Positions 23,201 to 34,789 of a stretch of 64,000 nt of DNA are shown one piece after another (position 1 is the first letter of the stretch; each line of letters begins with the position of its first letter). The notes beneath the pieces are model-generated. The model saw nothing but the letters and a program-made list of their open reading frames with translations, made no database searches and was not told where the DNA came from. This DNA comes from Heliocidaris erythrogramma (taxonomy: Eukaryota; Echinodermata; Echinoidea; Camarodonta; Echinometridae), in the NCBI GenBank assembly GCA_025617745.1, contig CM046853.1, forward strand, positions 10,432,974 to 10,496,973, in the 5' to 3' direction. A program made the position numbers and the translations under genes.

Positions 23201-23915
23201 AGTCATAATATTAGTATACACATGGTCAATAAGGGAAGAACTTGTTTTAGTTACTCTGGTTGGTAAGGTAATGAGTTGCTGCAGACCTAGACATTGCAAA
23301 GAAGTTAGAAATTGTTCAGCTTTCACATCGACTCCTTCACCATGAAGAACGTTAATGTTGAAGTCTCCAGTTAAAATTACATTTTCTTTATCAACTTTTA
23401 ACATCTCTAAGGTTCTCATTAAGGTGTTTTGGAATTGATCGATATCAGTATTGGGCTTTCGATAAATAATGCCTACAATAATTTTTCTACCATTTAAAAT
23501 AGTTTCTAACCATAGACTTTCTGCATTAGATATTTCATGCTCCAGAATAGTATACTGTAATGAGGAACGAATATACGCTCCTACTCCACCACCTCTTGAC
23601 CCACCTGTTCGGCATTTCACCTCAACATAACATAACAATTCTTTATTTGGAATGGTCCACACTTCTGACAATGCAATTATATCAAACTTTGTTTTTAAAG
23701 TATCATCATATAGCAAACAGATATTTTCAAAATTCCTATTAAGTGATCTGATATTCACATGTGAGACTGAGAATGAACGTAACATTTGTTGTGGCAAGGT
23801 ACTATCGAATATGTGAGGGCTTGCCATATATGACTTAGCTATATTGGCAATATCTTCATCCATTAAAATAATACATGGGGCATTATCTTTCACACTTATA
23901 CATGTAGGTTAATTA
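20240..23915 (-). mobile_element. APE-type non-LTR retrotransposon (Jockey/CR1-superfamily-like), inactive
   Basis: Read on the minus strand, a 383-residue frame (23893-22742) encodes an apurinic-type endonuclease. Its motifs in order are HVNIRSLNRNFE, ALSEVW, GGGVGAYI, GIIYRKPN, LTGDFNINVL, LIDHVYTN and SDHFPI. After a frameshift near 22742 the linker and reverse transcriptase follow: KKACGYDNLP, then 22286-21936 (GNYRPISVLP, DFQKAFDTINH) and 21963-21289 (PQGSVLGPT, FADDSNLF, VGIQIDCHLSWKEHI, SYGIEVWG). At least two frame breaks separate the parts, so it cannot make one protein. The sequence from 21288 down to about 20240 is probably the 3' untranslated region, AT-rich, and its end is unclear. 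The exact clade is uncertain. Confidence 0.85.
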
Positions 23916-24059
23916 CATAAAAAGAGGTTAAAATCTTTGTATTTGATGTCCTCAGTTATTGTCATTGTTTCCGTTTTGGTCGTCATTTGCTGCTCTGTGT
24001 ATATATAGGTTTTCCCTCTTAATTTTACAATTTGTTCATTCAGTTCAAGAGTATCCAAT

Positions 24060-24400
24060 TTCACGATAGTTGTGATCGCCGCGTCAAATTGTCATTCGAA
24101 TTCATTTCGTTATTCATGCAATAAGCTCTTTAAATGAGTCATGTCAAATTGAATAAGGAGCAAACGATTTAACAAATTGTCATTCAATTTAATTTTCGCT
24201 CGTTCGTATTCATTATCCTTGCGACAATTTTTCGTTGTTCACATTTAAACTAGGAGCATAACATTTAAGAAATGGGCACTCAAAATCAGATGCCGATGGT
24301 CTCGTATCGGCTTTTCTTCAATCATTCAAATTCATGAAAGGGCAAGCGTGCTTTGAGTAAGTGCATTCGATTTAACATAATTAAGAAAATATGAAATAAC
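24060..24400. repeat. AATTC/TCATTCG-rich dispersed sequence
   Basis: Words such as 'attcgaattcatttcg' and 'aaattgtcattcaattta' recur here in a style also seen at 17340-17580 and 12200-13010. I cannot align these regions end to end, so this is only a compositional family resemblance. Confidence 0.3.
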
Positions 24401-24774
24401 ATGCAATTGTGTAAAACAGACACTCCAAAAATGTATATAAAAAAAGAATACCCATGATGAAAACAAACAAAGAAATAACAATCATACTGTCATTTTAAAC
24501 ATCATAAAAATTTTGAAAAGTTTTAAAATGTGATGAATTTGTATATGAGGCAATAAGAAATCCCATAAAAAATGAGAATATATGGCACATCAAGCCTATG
24601 CTAGTATCTATCTTACACACACGCAAAGACATACACATATATGATAGTGATAGAGAACAAAAAAAAAACCACACACAACACATACAAACATACGCAATCC
24701 ATGAAACTAAATGAAGGAATCAATAACTGAATTTCCCAAAATGAAATTGAGCCCTGCATGGGGTTGGTGGACAT

Positions 24775-24990
24775 TTTCGTATGGAGGCACGATGTCTCAT
24801 TGGTAGAGAAGTGGTCCCCTAACTGGAGGACCCGGGTTCGAAAGCAAGTGGTTGCGCTAGTGGCCTTTGGTAAGGCCACTAATCCTCACCACCAATTCCC
24901 TCAGAGAGGACTTAAAGCCGTGGTTGCTTACTTACAAGCTTACACATGCTTTCTTACCAGTCAGGTTATATAGACCATCAAACTTTTCAA
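24775..24990 (+). mobile_element. tRNA-headed SINE
   Basis: The head has a box A-like 'gtctcattggtagaga' (about 24793) and a box B 'gggttcgaaag' (about 24834), spaced as in tRNA-derived promoters. It is followed by 'gtggcctttggtaaggcc' and 'taatcctcacc', the body block shared with the elements at 16790 and 35390-35603. Such SINEs are transcribed by RNA polymerase III and moved by a LINE partner. It is not a functional tRNA. Confidence 0.6.
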
Positions 24991-25426
24991 CCTTTTTAAT
25001 GTCTTTTTATTCATATTGGAGCAAAATATGAAACAAAATATAAAACAAAAAATAATAATGTTTTTAAGCCCGTGCCTTATATTAGTGATATGCACTGCAC
25101 ATGGTTAAGCCAAAATTAGACGGATAATGAACTCGACGAGTCTCACTCATTATCCGATTGCGACTTGACCGGCTTGCATTCACTTATGCACTCGTAAACA
25201 TGAATTATTTGTATAATGGTTCCCACTTAATCAAATGTTTCATAGTTCCTAATAGCTGCTAAAAGACTCATGAATAAAGGTATAGTTATTTATAATATTT
25301 GCTTATTATAATGCCAGGGTCAGCAAATAATGCACGTTTATCCCGATCCAGTAACTAATAACTTGATTTTCGTTGTTAAATAGAGCGGTATAGACCTTCG
25401 TGCAGCAGATAAAAGGAAGACGAGAA

Positions 25427-25926
25427 NNNNNNNNNNNNNNNNNNNNNNNNNNNNNNNNNNNNNNNNNNNNNNNNNNNNNNNNNNNNNNNNNNNNNNNNNN
25501 NNNNNNNNNNNNNNNNNNNNNNNNNNNNNNNNNNNNNNNNNNNNNNNNNNNNNNNNNNNNNNNNNNNNNNNNNNNNNNNNNNNNNNNNNNNNNNNNNNNN
25601 NNNNNNNNNNNNNNNNNNNNNNNNNNNNNNNNNNNNNNNNNNNNNNNNNNNNNNNNNNNNNNNNNNNNNNNNNNNNNNNNNNNNNNNNNNNNNNNNNNNN
25701 NNNNNNNNNNNNNNNNNNNNNNNNNNNNNNNNNNNNNNNNNNNNNNNNNNNNNNNNNNNNNNNNNNNNNNNNNNNNNNNNNNNNNNNNNNNNNNNNNNNN
25801 NNNNNNNNNNNNNNNNNNNNNNNNNNNNNNNNNNNNNNNNNNNNNNNNNNNNNNNNNNNNNNNNNNNNNNNNNNNNNNNNNNNNNNNNNNNNNNNNNNNN
25901 NNNNNNNNNNNNNNNNNNNNNNNNNN
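25427..25926. other. Assembly gap, 500 N
   Basis: There are exactly 500 undetermined bases, probably a placeholder length. Frames reported across it are meaningless. Confidence 0.99.
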
Positions 25927-26094
25927 CAAAGGAATTTGGATTGAGTGTGATGGCATGTCGTTGTAGTGAGTGAGTGAGCTATGGATGGCAAAAGATGGGC
26001 ACCATAGTAATCCATAAGCATTTTTTATGTAGATTCTTCTTATTCATCCAATCGAGATAAAATGATATATTAATTAAATCAAGAAACTGGAAAT

Positions 26095-26375
26095 AGACTC
26101 ACTTGAAGCGACGCGTCGCGACGTTTCGCCAATTATCAATTGGCTTCCTCGGGCGAATGAAGATCCCGTAGACGGAATGGCCCTTATAATGGCCCTGATA
26201 AATAAATAATAACTTGGATAGTTTGAGAACACAGCAAGATCAATTGGAGAAGGAAATTGAGGAGCAGTTAGCCCAGCACGAACTCACGAAAAGGCGCCAT
26301 ATTGGAAAGTTCACGAAGCTTCGTGAGAAGTGTGAATCGCGATCGCATTTGCATCAGAATTAGAGAAGTCGTAAG
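26095..26375. mobile_element. Penelope-like element end, fragment
   Basis: On the minus strand a 7-bp stem GCCAATT-GAT-AATTGGC is followed at once by GAAACGTCGCGACG, and the adjoining segment has 'ggccattataagggcc'. The layout matches 8105-8215. On the plus strand, about 26215-26364 can be read as a short coiled-coil-like peptide (LRTQQDQLEKEIEEQL, then a KRRHIGKF-type basic part). That is reminiscent of a Penelope-type ORF start but ends at a stop. The hammerhead core is imperfect (CCGAGGA in place of CTGANGA). Confidence 0.45.
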
Positions 26376-26489
26376 CCGAAGGATCATACATCCAATATTC
26401 CATCGAATTGGGTGAGAAATTTGTCTTCTAGGCAACTATCGGAAGACGTTATTTGGCCAGATGAACTGTATGCAATTACCATCTTCGAA

Positions 26490-26960
26490 TCTAGAAAGTA
26501 TAATTAGGTTTACCCTGAAAGATAAATCCAATGAGCCATGGCATCGGAAAAACTAACATGACTCTCTTTGATATGGTGTATACTCGATAGCGGATTGGAC
26601 AGACACGGCCAGGTAGCGTTCTAAAGTTATCATGACTAGATTCAAACAGCTTGCAACAATCAAAGACCAAAAACAGTGTCGGACGGTTCACAGGCAAGGC
26701 GGGGACAGGAACCACAAAGCCGAAAAACAGAAACAAAGATGTCATGAAGTCAATACGGATTGGTTAGCAATGAGAAGGTTGGTGACGTCTTGGAGATCTT
26801 TGATGCGAGAGATAACGACCAGGACAAGCCGTTGCCGACGATGCCGAAAAGAGCGAACGTGTGTAGATTGATTTCATTACGACAGCAAGCCGAAATTCTT
26901 CTAGATGTTCTTTGTCTGAAAATGGTGATACCGAAAAGCTCCTCGGGTGTTCTCCATGAT
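26490..26960 (-). pseudogene. Rhodopsin-like GPCR fragment, TM1 to TM4 (copy B)
   Basis: Read on the minus strand, GIVGNGL (TM1 GN motif), SRIKDLQDVTNLL, DFMTSLFLFFGFVVPVPALP (TM2) and LERYLAV (the E/DRY position after TM3) can be found, in different frames because of small indels. About 50 bases covering the first extracellular loop are missing compared with copy A at 31370-32490. It is single-exon as far as seen, and 5' and 3' truncated. It is a paralogue of copy A, with some 65-75 percent base identity by eye. Ligand unknown. Confidence 0.75.
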
Positions 26961-27864
26961 AATTCAAAGTTCTTAATTATTAGATGATATTTCCCTGATT
27001 AGATAAACCATTAAAAGACGTGCGAATAAATAAATAGCGATCGTCCAAAAATATTGCTTTTGTGAATGAGAAGAACAACACGTTTTCAGATCCATTAACC
27101 CGTTATGAGCTCCTTTATGTACATATACCTTTATGCATCCATTTAGACAAAATATGACAAATTCAATATTTGTCTTTCATTAAGATAGAAGAGCGTGATG
27201 GGAAATGCTAAAAATGTGCGAAACAACATTTTTGGATTGTCACATACTATAAAAATACTGTGCGCTTGCTTCGACCAGCAGAAAATATTGGATATTTTAG
27301 AAGCAAATGAAAAAATAACATAACATAAACAGAGAAATGACACAGGTACTATATCTTGAATATCCAATATTGGCTATGTTGAAAGATGAATTTATCTGTT
27401 TTGTATCATTCATTGAGTGATGTCGTAATATCCGTTTTTGCTATTTCTGTTTGCAGCTATGCAAATAAGACCATGGCACATTGCAGAAGGAGATAATAAC
27501 TTGAATAAAAATCATTATGAGTTCGAAAGGGTTCGTGCACGTATTGCCAATTGTACATGTGTGTATACTTTCGGAGAATATTCATTCTGTGTGCATTATT
27601 TACATAATTTTTGTCCCGTCAAAGTATGTGTTCTTTGACAGAAATCATGAAATTTCCAGTAAACTATATAATCATATATGAATGATAATTATGAAAATAA
27701 TGTAGTGTATTGTAGAACCCTGGTTATAATTGTCGTCATGGTAGCAACGAAGGGTATCTGATCAGTGACCCTTGACAACGGCACAGCTCATTATGATGAG
27801 GGTTATTGTAATCGAGTTTTTTTCGAGGCACAATTAAATAATTAAAATGTTTAATAATCTGTAG

Positions 27865-29935
27865 ATTATTATTATTATTATTATTATTATAATTATTATA
27901 ATTTATAACGCGCTTTTCCCATTAGGCTCAAAGCGCTTACAATAAATTAAATCATCTACAAACTATAAACTATCAAAAAGATATGTTTTTAATGCCTTTC
28001 TGAAAATTATTATTAATGAAACTGTCTAATAGAAAGTGGCAAATCATTCCAGTATTTTGAAGCTGACACAGTAAACGTTCTATCACCAGCTAATGTTCGA
28101 GTTACTGAATATGTGAGGCGGAGAGGGTCACTGGCGGACCTTAGTAATCTAGTGGGCTTGTATAAACTCAGACAGTTAATCAAATACTCTGGAGCCTGGT
28201 TATTAAGTGTTTTGTAGACAAACAAGAGTAATTTGAAAATTATTCTTTGCTTCAAAGGAAGCCAATGTAGTGAGTTCAAGAGTGGTTGAGAAGGGTGGTC
28301 TCGAGAAACCTGTAAAATTAATCGTGCTGCCCAATTTTGTAATCGTTGAATACGAATCAACTGATTAGAGGGAATCGTAGAAAGAAGCCCATTGCAATAA
28401 TCAATACGAGATAAAACTAGAGAACGGACAGCATTGTGACAAGCAGACTGATCGATGAACCTTCTGATTCTAGAAATGTTCCTTAAATAAAAAGTAACTG
28501 TTTTACAGATGTAAGAGATATGATGTGACATCGACATACACGGATCAAACATAACACCAAGTTTTTTATTGTTGTCTGAAGGTCTTATGAGTGTGCCACC
28601 AACATCTAACTGAACATTTGGAAGACTGCGCAGGTTGTAAGAAAGCAGCAACAAAAAAATCTTTAAATCGTTCAAATTTAACTTATTCACCACCATCCAC
28701 TGTCTTATATCTGATATACAATTCTGAAGTGTAACAAGTGCATTATCAAGAGCTCCAGGAGTCTTAGGATCAAAAGAAATATATAATTGTATGTCATCAG
28801 CATAAAGGTGATAATAATTAATACCATGATATCGAATGATGTCACCAACAGGGAGAGAATATATTGAAAATGCTATGGGTCCCACTATTGACCCCTGCGG
28901 TAGTCCAAATTCTAGAGTTGTGGGATTTGACAATGTGCTGCCAATGTCAACTTGTGAAGACCATCCAGACAGGTATGATTTGAACCATGATGAAACTGTT
29001 GACCTAACACCTATTCTACTGAATAAACGAGATATGAAAATGTGATGATCTATTGTATCAAATGCTGCTGATAAATCTAACAGCCCCACAAACACTACAT
29101 TATTTGAGTCAAGTGAAAACATTATGTCATTTTTCACTTTGATTAGAGCTGACTCAGTACTGTGACTTGACCTGTAGGTAGATTGGAGAGAATCAAAAAG
29201 ATTATTAGATTCGATATGATGAACCAATTGTGTACATGCTGCTTTCTCAATGAGTTTACCCAAAAATGTTAAGTTTGAGACTGGCCTATAATTACTGAGA
29301 TCATTTTGGTCCAAGCCTGGTTTCTTCAAAAGTGGTTTGATGATTGCAGAATGTGCTTCTTTGGGAAAACACCTGTGGAAAGAGATTGATTTACTACATT
29401 TGTGAGCAAAGGTAATACATGAACAAGGTTCTCTTTCAAAAGCCAAGTTGGAATAGGGTAAAGTCGACAGGACTTAGTAGCTGATGACAAAATGATTCTG
29501 GACACTTCTGACTGAGTAAGCAACTGAAAATCTGCAAAAAAGAGGATGTTTTGATTTTCAATGTCACTAAACTGAATATTACTAGGTCCAATACTGGCAT
29601 CTAGTTCGCTTCTTATTCTTTTTATCTTATTTACAAAAAATGAAGAAAACTGATTAGATAATCTGAGTGCAGAATCGTATAAGGGAAGTTGAATCAATTC
29701 TTATTCAGAAGTGAATGAATAATCTGATAAACCTCCTTGGCAGAACAAGAACTCAGCTTATCTTTCAAGAAATTTTCTTTAGCAATATCAATGATATGGC
29801 ATGTATTCCTACTAGCTTCTTTAAACAATGTGCGATCTGAGTCTAGTCTTGTCTTTCTCGATTTTCGTTCAGATGAAATTAATGTACCATTAATGTTTTC
29901 TGTACCGATTAAGTGCACCACTTATAAGTAATCAA
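27865..29935 (-). mobile_element. L2/CR1-like non-LTR retrotransposon, 5' truncated
   Basis: On the minus strand, 29921-29694 and 29697-29326 carry the pre-RT region. The 477-residue frame 29446-28013 is a nearly complete reverse transcriptase: LSNYRPVSNLTFLGKLIEK, LLDLSAAFDTIDHH, GLPQGSIVGP, YADDIQLYISF, KKLGVMFDPCMSM, then LSRIDYCNGLLSTIP, SLHWLPLKQRIIFKLLLFV and YWNDLPLSIR. There is no endonuclease domain, and the frames are broken near 29330 and 29695. The 3' end has 'gtaagcgctttgag', 'gcgcgttataaat' and an (AAT)n tail, the hallmark of L2-type ends. Its tail resembles that of the SINE at 16790. Confidence 0.88.
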
Positions 29936-29939
29936 GAGT

Positions 29940-31360
29940 ATCCATAATATTTAAAGACAAGGGAAAGTAATAAACGGCGGGTTAAAAAATGAAGAAACTT
30001 CCCGAATATACATAATAAATTTATCGAATTTTGCATTTGATTCTTAATACAAATGATTACTGTAAGTACACAAATAATTTCTTGGTACTACAAAATTTCA
30101 ATATGGGACGAAAAAGAGACATGATAACGAAGCTTTTCGACCTGATTTCAAGTAATTTGTTATATACCTGCGTGATAACCTGATGAGTGCAGGTCGAAAA
30201 GCTTCGTTATCATGTCTCTTTTTCGTGCCATATTGAGATTACTGTAAGCATGGTAAGTATGCACACCGTCAATCAACGCTATAAAAAAAAAGAATTTAAG
30301 TTTAGCTTATATTAAGTTAATATCCAAGGAATTGCACCTTTTATCACGGTTTTGTGGATTTGCGTTAAGTGGTAGCATAAATTATATAATCACCGTCAAG
30401 AACATGAAGTGTTAATTATTTGACAAGTGTATTGCATATTTACAGCTCAATATTTAATTACGTATTTTATTGTAAGAACAAAGGTGTATATAATACAGCA
30501 ACCATAAGACGCAGAGGGCAATTTTTCCCCCGCTTGGCCGCTGGTCCTAATTCCTATACTATTGAATTTAATGATCATTCCAAACATCATGACCACCCAT
30601 ATACAATTGTATATACATGTATAAATATATATAGGCCTATATACAAACAATCACAACATGCTACCGATATTGTCACTTAACATCAAACGATATGATATAC
30701 TTCTATATTCTTGATTTTAGTTTAGTAGGGCAGAACCTGAACTCAAAGAAATAATAAGCATTGGATTATGATTTCAGTAGTTTTCTCCAGTTTAAGTTAT
30801 TGAAAAGAGGAATGAACTACTTTAAGAATGTGTTATTTTATCATATAATGTGTAAGCCTAAAAAAAAATGATGATTACATTAATCACACGATATCCATAA
30901 ACATGATAAAATATATTTTGATGATTCTGTAAGCTTTCTCTTTTGTTTTCTGGAAGTTTTTCTTCAATTTCCTTTTTTGTGTGTTTTCTTCATTCGAAAA
31001 ACAATCAGAGAATCATTGTATGCAAAATGTATGCTTATTTTGCGCATGACTAATAAATTATGAATATGGAATTAGGAAGATGAAATATGCTCTATCTTCT
31101 CGTTTTGAATGTCCCATTCATGTGACTACTGTCTTGACCAACTTTTCCCTCTGTATCCAGAAAAAGTTCTACCTGGTATAATCTTTACTTTATTACGTAA
31201 TATCCCATCCCCCCAATAAAATAAAAAACCAACCAACCAACAAAACAAAACAAAACAAAAAACAAAAAAACCTATATGTCCCTCATGTCTTATCAGTTAA
31301 AATGTCAAAAATGTCATTCAAACTTGGTGGAAAGATGTTTACACGATGTTTATTTCTCAA
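29940..31360. other. AT-rich spacer, otherwise nothing recognised
   Basis: Apart from the palindrome at 30099-30238, this stretch between the L2-like LINE and the GPCR pseudogene shows no conserved frame. An AAC/AAAC-rich simple repeat occurs at about 31225-31270. Confidence 0.5.
30099..30238. repeat. 140-bp palindrome with hammerhead-like core
   Basis: Arms of about 45 bases pair almost perfectly: AATATGGgACGAAAAAGAG ... GATAACGAAGCTTTTCGACC against its mirror (one G/C mismatch seen). On the plus strand the right half contains CTGATGA (30180-30186) and GAAA (30196-30199). Flanking strands 30171-30179 and 30206-30214 can form a 9-bp stem I. It is probably derived from Penelope-like terminal repeats; see findings. 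Confidence 0.75.
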
Positions 31361-31369
31361 ATGATTGTC

Positions 31370-32490
31370 TAAGACTAAGGACACATAATGCTCACACGTT
31401 GATTGAGTACGACAAAAAAGCATCTTGATACCTTTCTGAAATCGTTCAGATTAAAAGGTATAGATGAGAGGATTGATCCAAATATTCCCGACGTGATGTA
31501 GGCCTACAGTGACCCTCCAAAGTTCAGATGCACATCAAAGCCATAGGCAAGGTAGATGTGTTGATTGAAAGACATGCAGATGACACAACAGAAGGAGACT
31601 GTGGCGAGCGTCTTGATGATATTCTTGCGAGCCTTACTGCGATCGTCAACTGCTATGCGTCCTGCATATCCTGAGTCTTTCACTGAGGCAACAGCAGATG
31701 CTTTTACAGGTTGAGCAAACTTGTTGGTACTACGACGAAGCTCGAGCAAGATTCTAGCGTAGACATAAACCATGGTACCAACGGGTAGAAGGAATTCCAA
31801 GAAATAATTTTCAAGGCAGATTGCTATCTTCGTTAACTCATCACACCACAAGAAATCCAAACATTGTCCCTCTTTAACCTTGCTTAAGAATAGTAAGAAA
31901 ATCTGGAAGAGGAATCTGCCTGTCCATGGAATAAGGATGGCAGCATTTTGTCCAAGAAATAGTGTTGACTAGATAGCGAATTGGAAAGACCACTGCAATA
32001 TAACGCTCTATAGTTATCATTGCTAGATTCAAAGAGCTTACTATAATCATGATAATCGTCGAGCAGAGGCCCGTTGCACAAAATTTGCGTTTGAACGCAA
32101 CTCAGGAAAATCGTACGCAACTTTATTTTCTGCCAATCAGAAGTGCGCATTAAGGACTTGCGTTTGATTTTTAGGAGTTGCGATTAAAACGCAAGTTTTG
32201 TGCAACGGGCCTCATGATGGATATTTAGTGTACCAGAAGGCACAGAGGAACCGAGAAAGAGTCGGACGGTTTACAGGCAAGGCAGGGACAGGAATAACAA
32301 AGCCGAACAACAGAAACAAGGATGTCATAAAATCAATTATGAATTGGTTAGCGAGGAGGTGGGTAACATCTTGGAGATCTTTGATGCGAGCGATAACAAC
32401 CAGGACAAGCCCGTTGCCGACGACACCCCAAAAAGCGGAGACTATAATTCATTTAACAGCAGTGCAAAGCTGTTGTTAAAAATGTATTAC
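31370..32490 (-). pseudogene. Rhodopsin-like GPCR, single exon, disrupted (copy A)
   Basis: Read on the minus strand, all seven membrane segments can be followed across frames. They are GVVGNGLVLVVIARIKDL (TM1), NQFIIDFMTSLFLLFGF (TM2), LNLAMITIERYIAVVFPIRY (end of TM3 with ERY), AAILIPWTGRFLFQIFLL (TM4), LEFLLPVGTMVYVYARILL (TM5), KTLATVSFCCVICMSFNQ (TM6) and NIWINPLIYTF (TM7 with NPxxY, 31456-31472). Lesions are a 148-bp MITE after TM2, a frameshift before TM4, a TAG after HLNFGGSL, and a further frameshift before TM7. The longest surviving frame, 31860-31504, covers TM5-TM6. The class A family is clear; the subfamily is not. Echinoderms are known to have expanded intronless rhodopsin-class GPCRs, which would fit. 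Confidence 0.85.
32066..32213. mobile_element. 148-bp MITE inserted in the GPCR pseudogene
   Basis: The left end GAGGCCCGTTGCACAAAA and the right end on the other strand, GAGGCCCGTTGCACAAAA, are identical. The pairing continues through 'ttgcgttt' and 'cgcaactc', giving arms of about 40 bases. It sits between the TM2 and TM3 coding parts of GPCR copy A and is absent from copy B. Confidence 0.85.
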
Positions 32491-33690
32491 AGGCGGCATC
32501 ATGAAAGGTTTGGCAAGTGTCATGTAACACGCGCAGCTGCGTCGGCGTCTAGTAGATTTCAAAGAACGAGGCCGATCTTATTTTGCCGGTTCCCACGGTC
32601 TCGCTGCTGAGATTTCTCAGAGAATGAAAAGGCAGCATTACGATTTCTGATTTCGACGAGTTGAGAGTGCAGATATATTTTGTCTTCTTTTCAATGGAAT
32701 TTACCCACCCTTCACTTCCCAATCCCAGTGTATTGTTAGCAAGTGATTTAATCATTAACTGCTTTGGCCGAACTCATGGAGAAGGTTTGAACTTTTGGAA
32801 CTTGATGTAATAAAATGAATTGCGTAATAGCCACTTTTGCATCTTGCACCATTTCATTCTTAGCGCGGGAAGGGTCACGTACGCTGTCCAGCCTGTCGCG
32901 GTGCGAGTCACTGTTTGGGATGCAGGTGGCTTTTTGTCCCTGGACATTAGCTTGGGGGTGTGGATGGGGTCTCGTCTGCTAATTAGCAGTGGAGTCATCC
33001 TAAACACCTCTAGCAGGCAAGGGGGGATTCGAGGGGGTGCTTGTCTGTTGGTGGCCCTTATGCAGAGAGCATCCGGTGGTTAGCATGGATGGCCATGCTC
33101 GGTGCAGATAGATGCATGTTATGAGAAAGAAAGGGAATTAGACGGATAAAAACACCCGGGTCCTTCTAGAGTTGAGGCCAGGGCAGTTCTTGCACCATGA
33201 CTAAAAGCATATTCATGTTAAAGTAATGTTTACAGATTGTCAAACCAATAGTTTGTTGATATATTGTTCTGCATGCCTATGATCTGCAGGCTCAGCTCGA
33301 ATAAATCAGTGTCTCACAAAATTCAACTAAATTCTGAATGCTGTGCTGTGTTATCATTAGCTAGGCCTGTAATATAGATCGTTGTCAAGATGGTATGAAG
33401 ATCAGTACTTGTCTGGGTCTGGTCTTCTTCTTCAAACGAAGACCAATCGATCGAGTAATTCATGATGTCCAACTTGCTAGAATTCAACTTAATCAGCTAA
33501 TTAGTTCTGAAAGTCTTGTAAACGAACCGAACGAGATTGTCCTACAATATTACCAGATACTGGTAAGCACTAACTGATATGAAACCAGGTTGATCTTGTT
33601 TCCAACTAAATAAACTTTATGGCTCCCTATATACCCCTCTCTAGATATTCATTTAAAAAAAACCCAGTTGCTGCATATGAATCAGGAGAT
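32490..33690. other. No gene recognised
   Basis: The stretch 32850-33160 is locally GC-richer and has open frames of 77-87 codons on both strands with no recognisable motif. The sequence 33395-33577 has a 60-codon plus-strand frame (RRPIDRVIHDVQLARIQLN) that could be a remnant of the linker of the L1/Tx1-like LINE starting at about 33700, but this is weak. Confidence 0.35.
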
Positions 33691-34789
33691 CAGTATACAA
33701 TGACTTTTTAAAGACGATTCCGTAAAGAGTTCAACAAAATGATAAGAGTTTTAGGCAGAACCAAGGAGGTTCAAACAGATGGAGTCTTAACTAACGATAA
33801 TTAATGCAAACACCTGGCAAATTATAAAGGATGTACATATAAATGTAGAGGAGCCTTCGTTAGATCAAGACAAAAGTCGATGGAATGTGGTGAAAAATCA
33901 ACGAAATAATTTATTTTCTTCAAACTGAAAAAAAGAAACGGAAAGAGGAAAGAAATAGATTGTATCAAAAAGAGCAAAATATGTATTACAAACCAAGAAA
34001 ATATTCTTAGAGAAATTGGAAATTATTATGAATTTTTATATTCTAAAAATACCGATGGAGCTAAACTGTCTGAAATTGATAATTATTTAACTTCAGTTGA
34101 ACTTCCTACTTTAACGGAATATGAAGTATTATTTTGTGAAGGACTGATTACTGAACAAGAATGTCGGCAGGCTAATTTCTCCATGAAAAACAACAAGTCA
34201 CCTGGTAGTGATGGTTTATCGGTGGAATTTTTTAAATGTTTCTGGGACGACGTAAATACTTTGTTAATAGGCGGTATAAATGAGGGTTTTAAACAAAAAG
34301 AATTATCCCAGTCGCAAAAATTAGCTGTGTTAACGTTATTATATAAAAAGGGGATAAACAAGAGTTAGACAATTGGAGACCACTATCATTATTACTGAAC
34401 ACTGATTAAAAATCTTAGCAAAGGTGCTATGTAAAAGACTGAAATATGTTATAGATAAAATAAAATGGTTTCTTCTAATCAGTCAGGTTATTTGAAACAA
34501 CGCTCAGCTATACAAAATTTAAGTCCAAGATATTATTGAATATTGTGAATCTAGTAGTTCTGGTATCTTTCTTTTTCTCGATTTTAAATAAGCGTTTGAT
34601 GTGGTTAATCTTGATTTCTTACTTCAGTTATTATATAAGTTTAATTTCAAAGAATCATTTATTAGTTGGATCAAAGTAATGTATGCCAATGCGATGGGAA
34701 GTGTTATGAACAATGGATGGGTGCATTTTCAAATAAGAAGGGAATAAGACAAGGTTACTCACTTTCTGCACTTTTATTACTAGTTTCAG

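Noticed and set aside
25306-26021. Long frames of about 190-230 codons
   Set aside because: They consist almost entirely of undetermined bases across the assembly gap.
26105-26170. Intact hammerhead ribozyme on the minus strand
   Set aside because: The core reads CCGAGGA instead of CTGANGA and stem I does not pair; only the Penelope-type end is reported.
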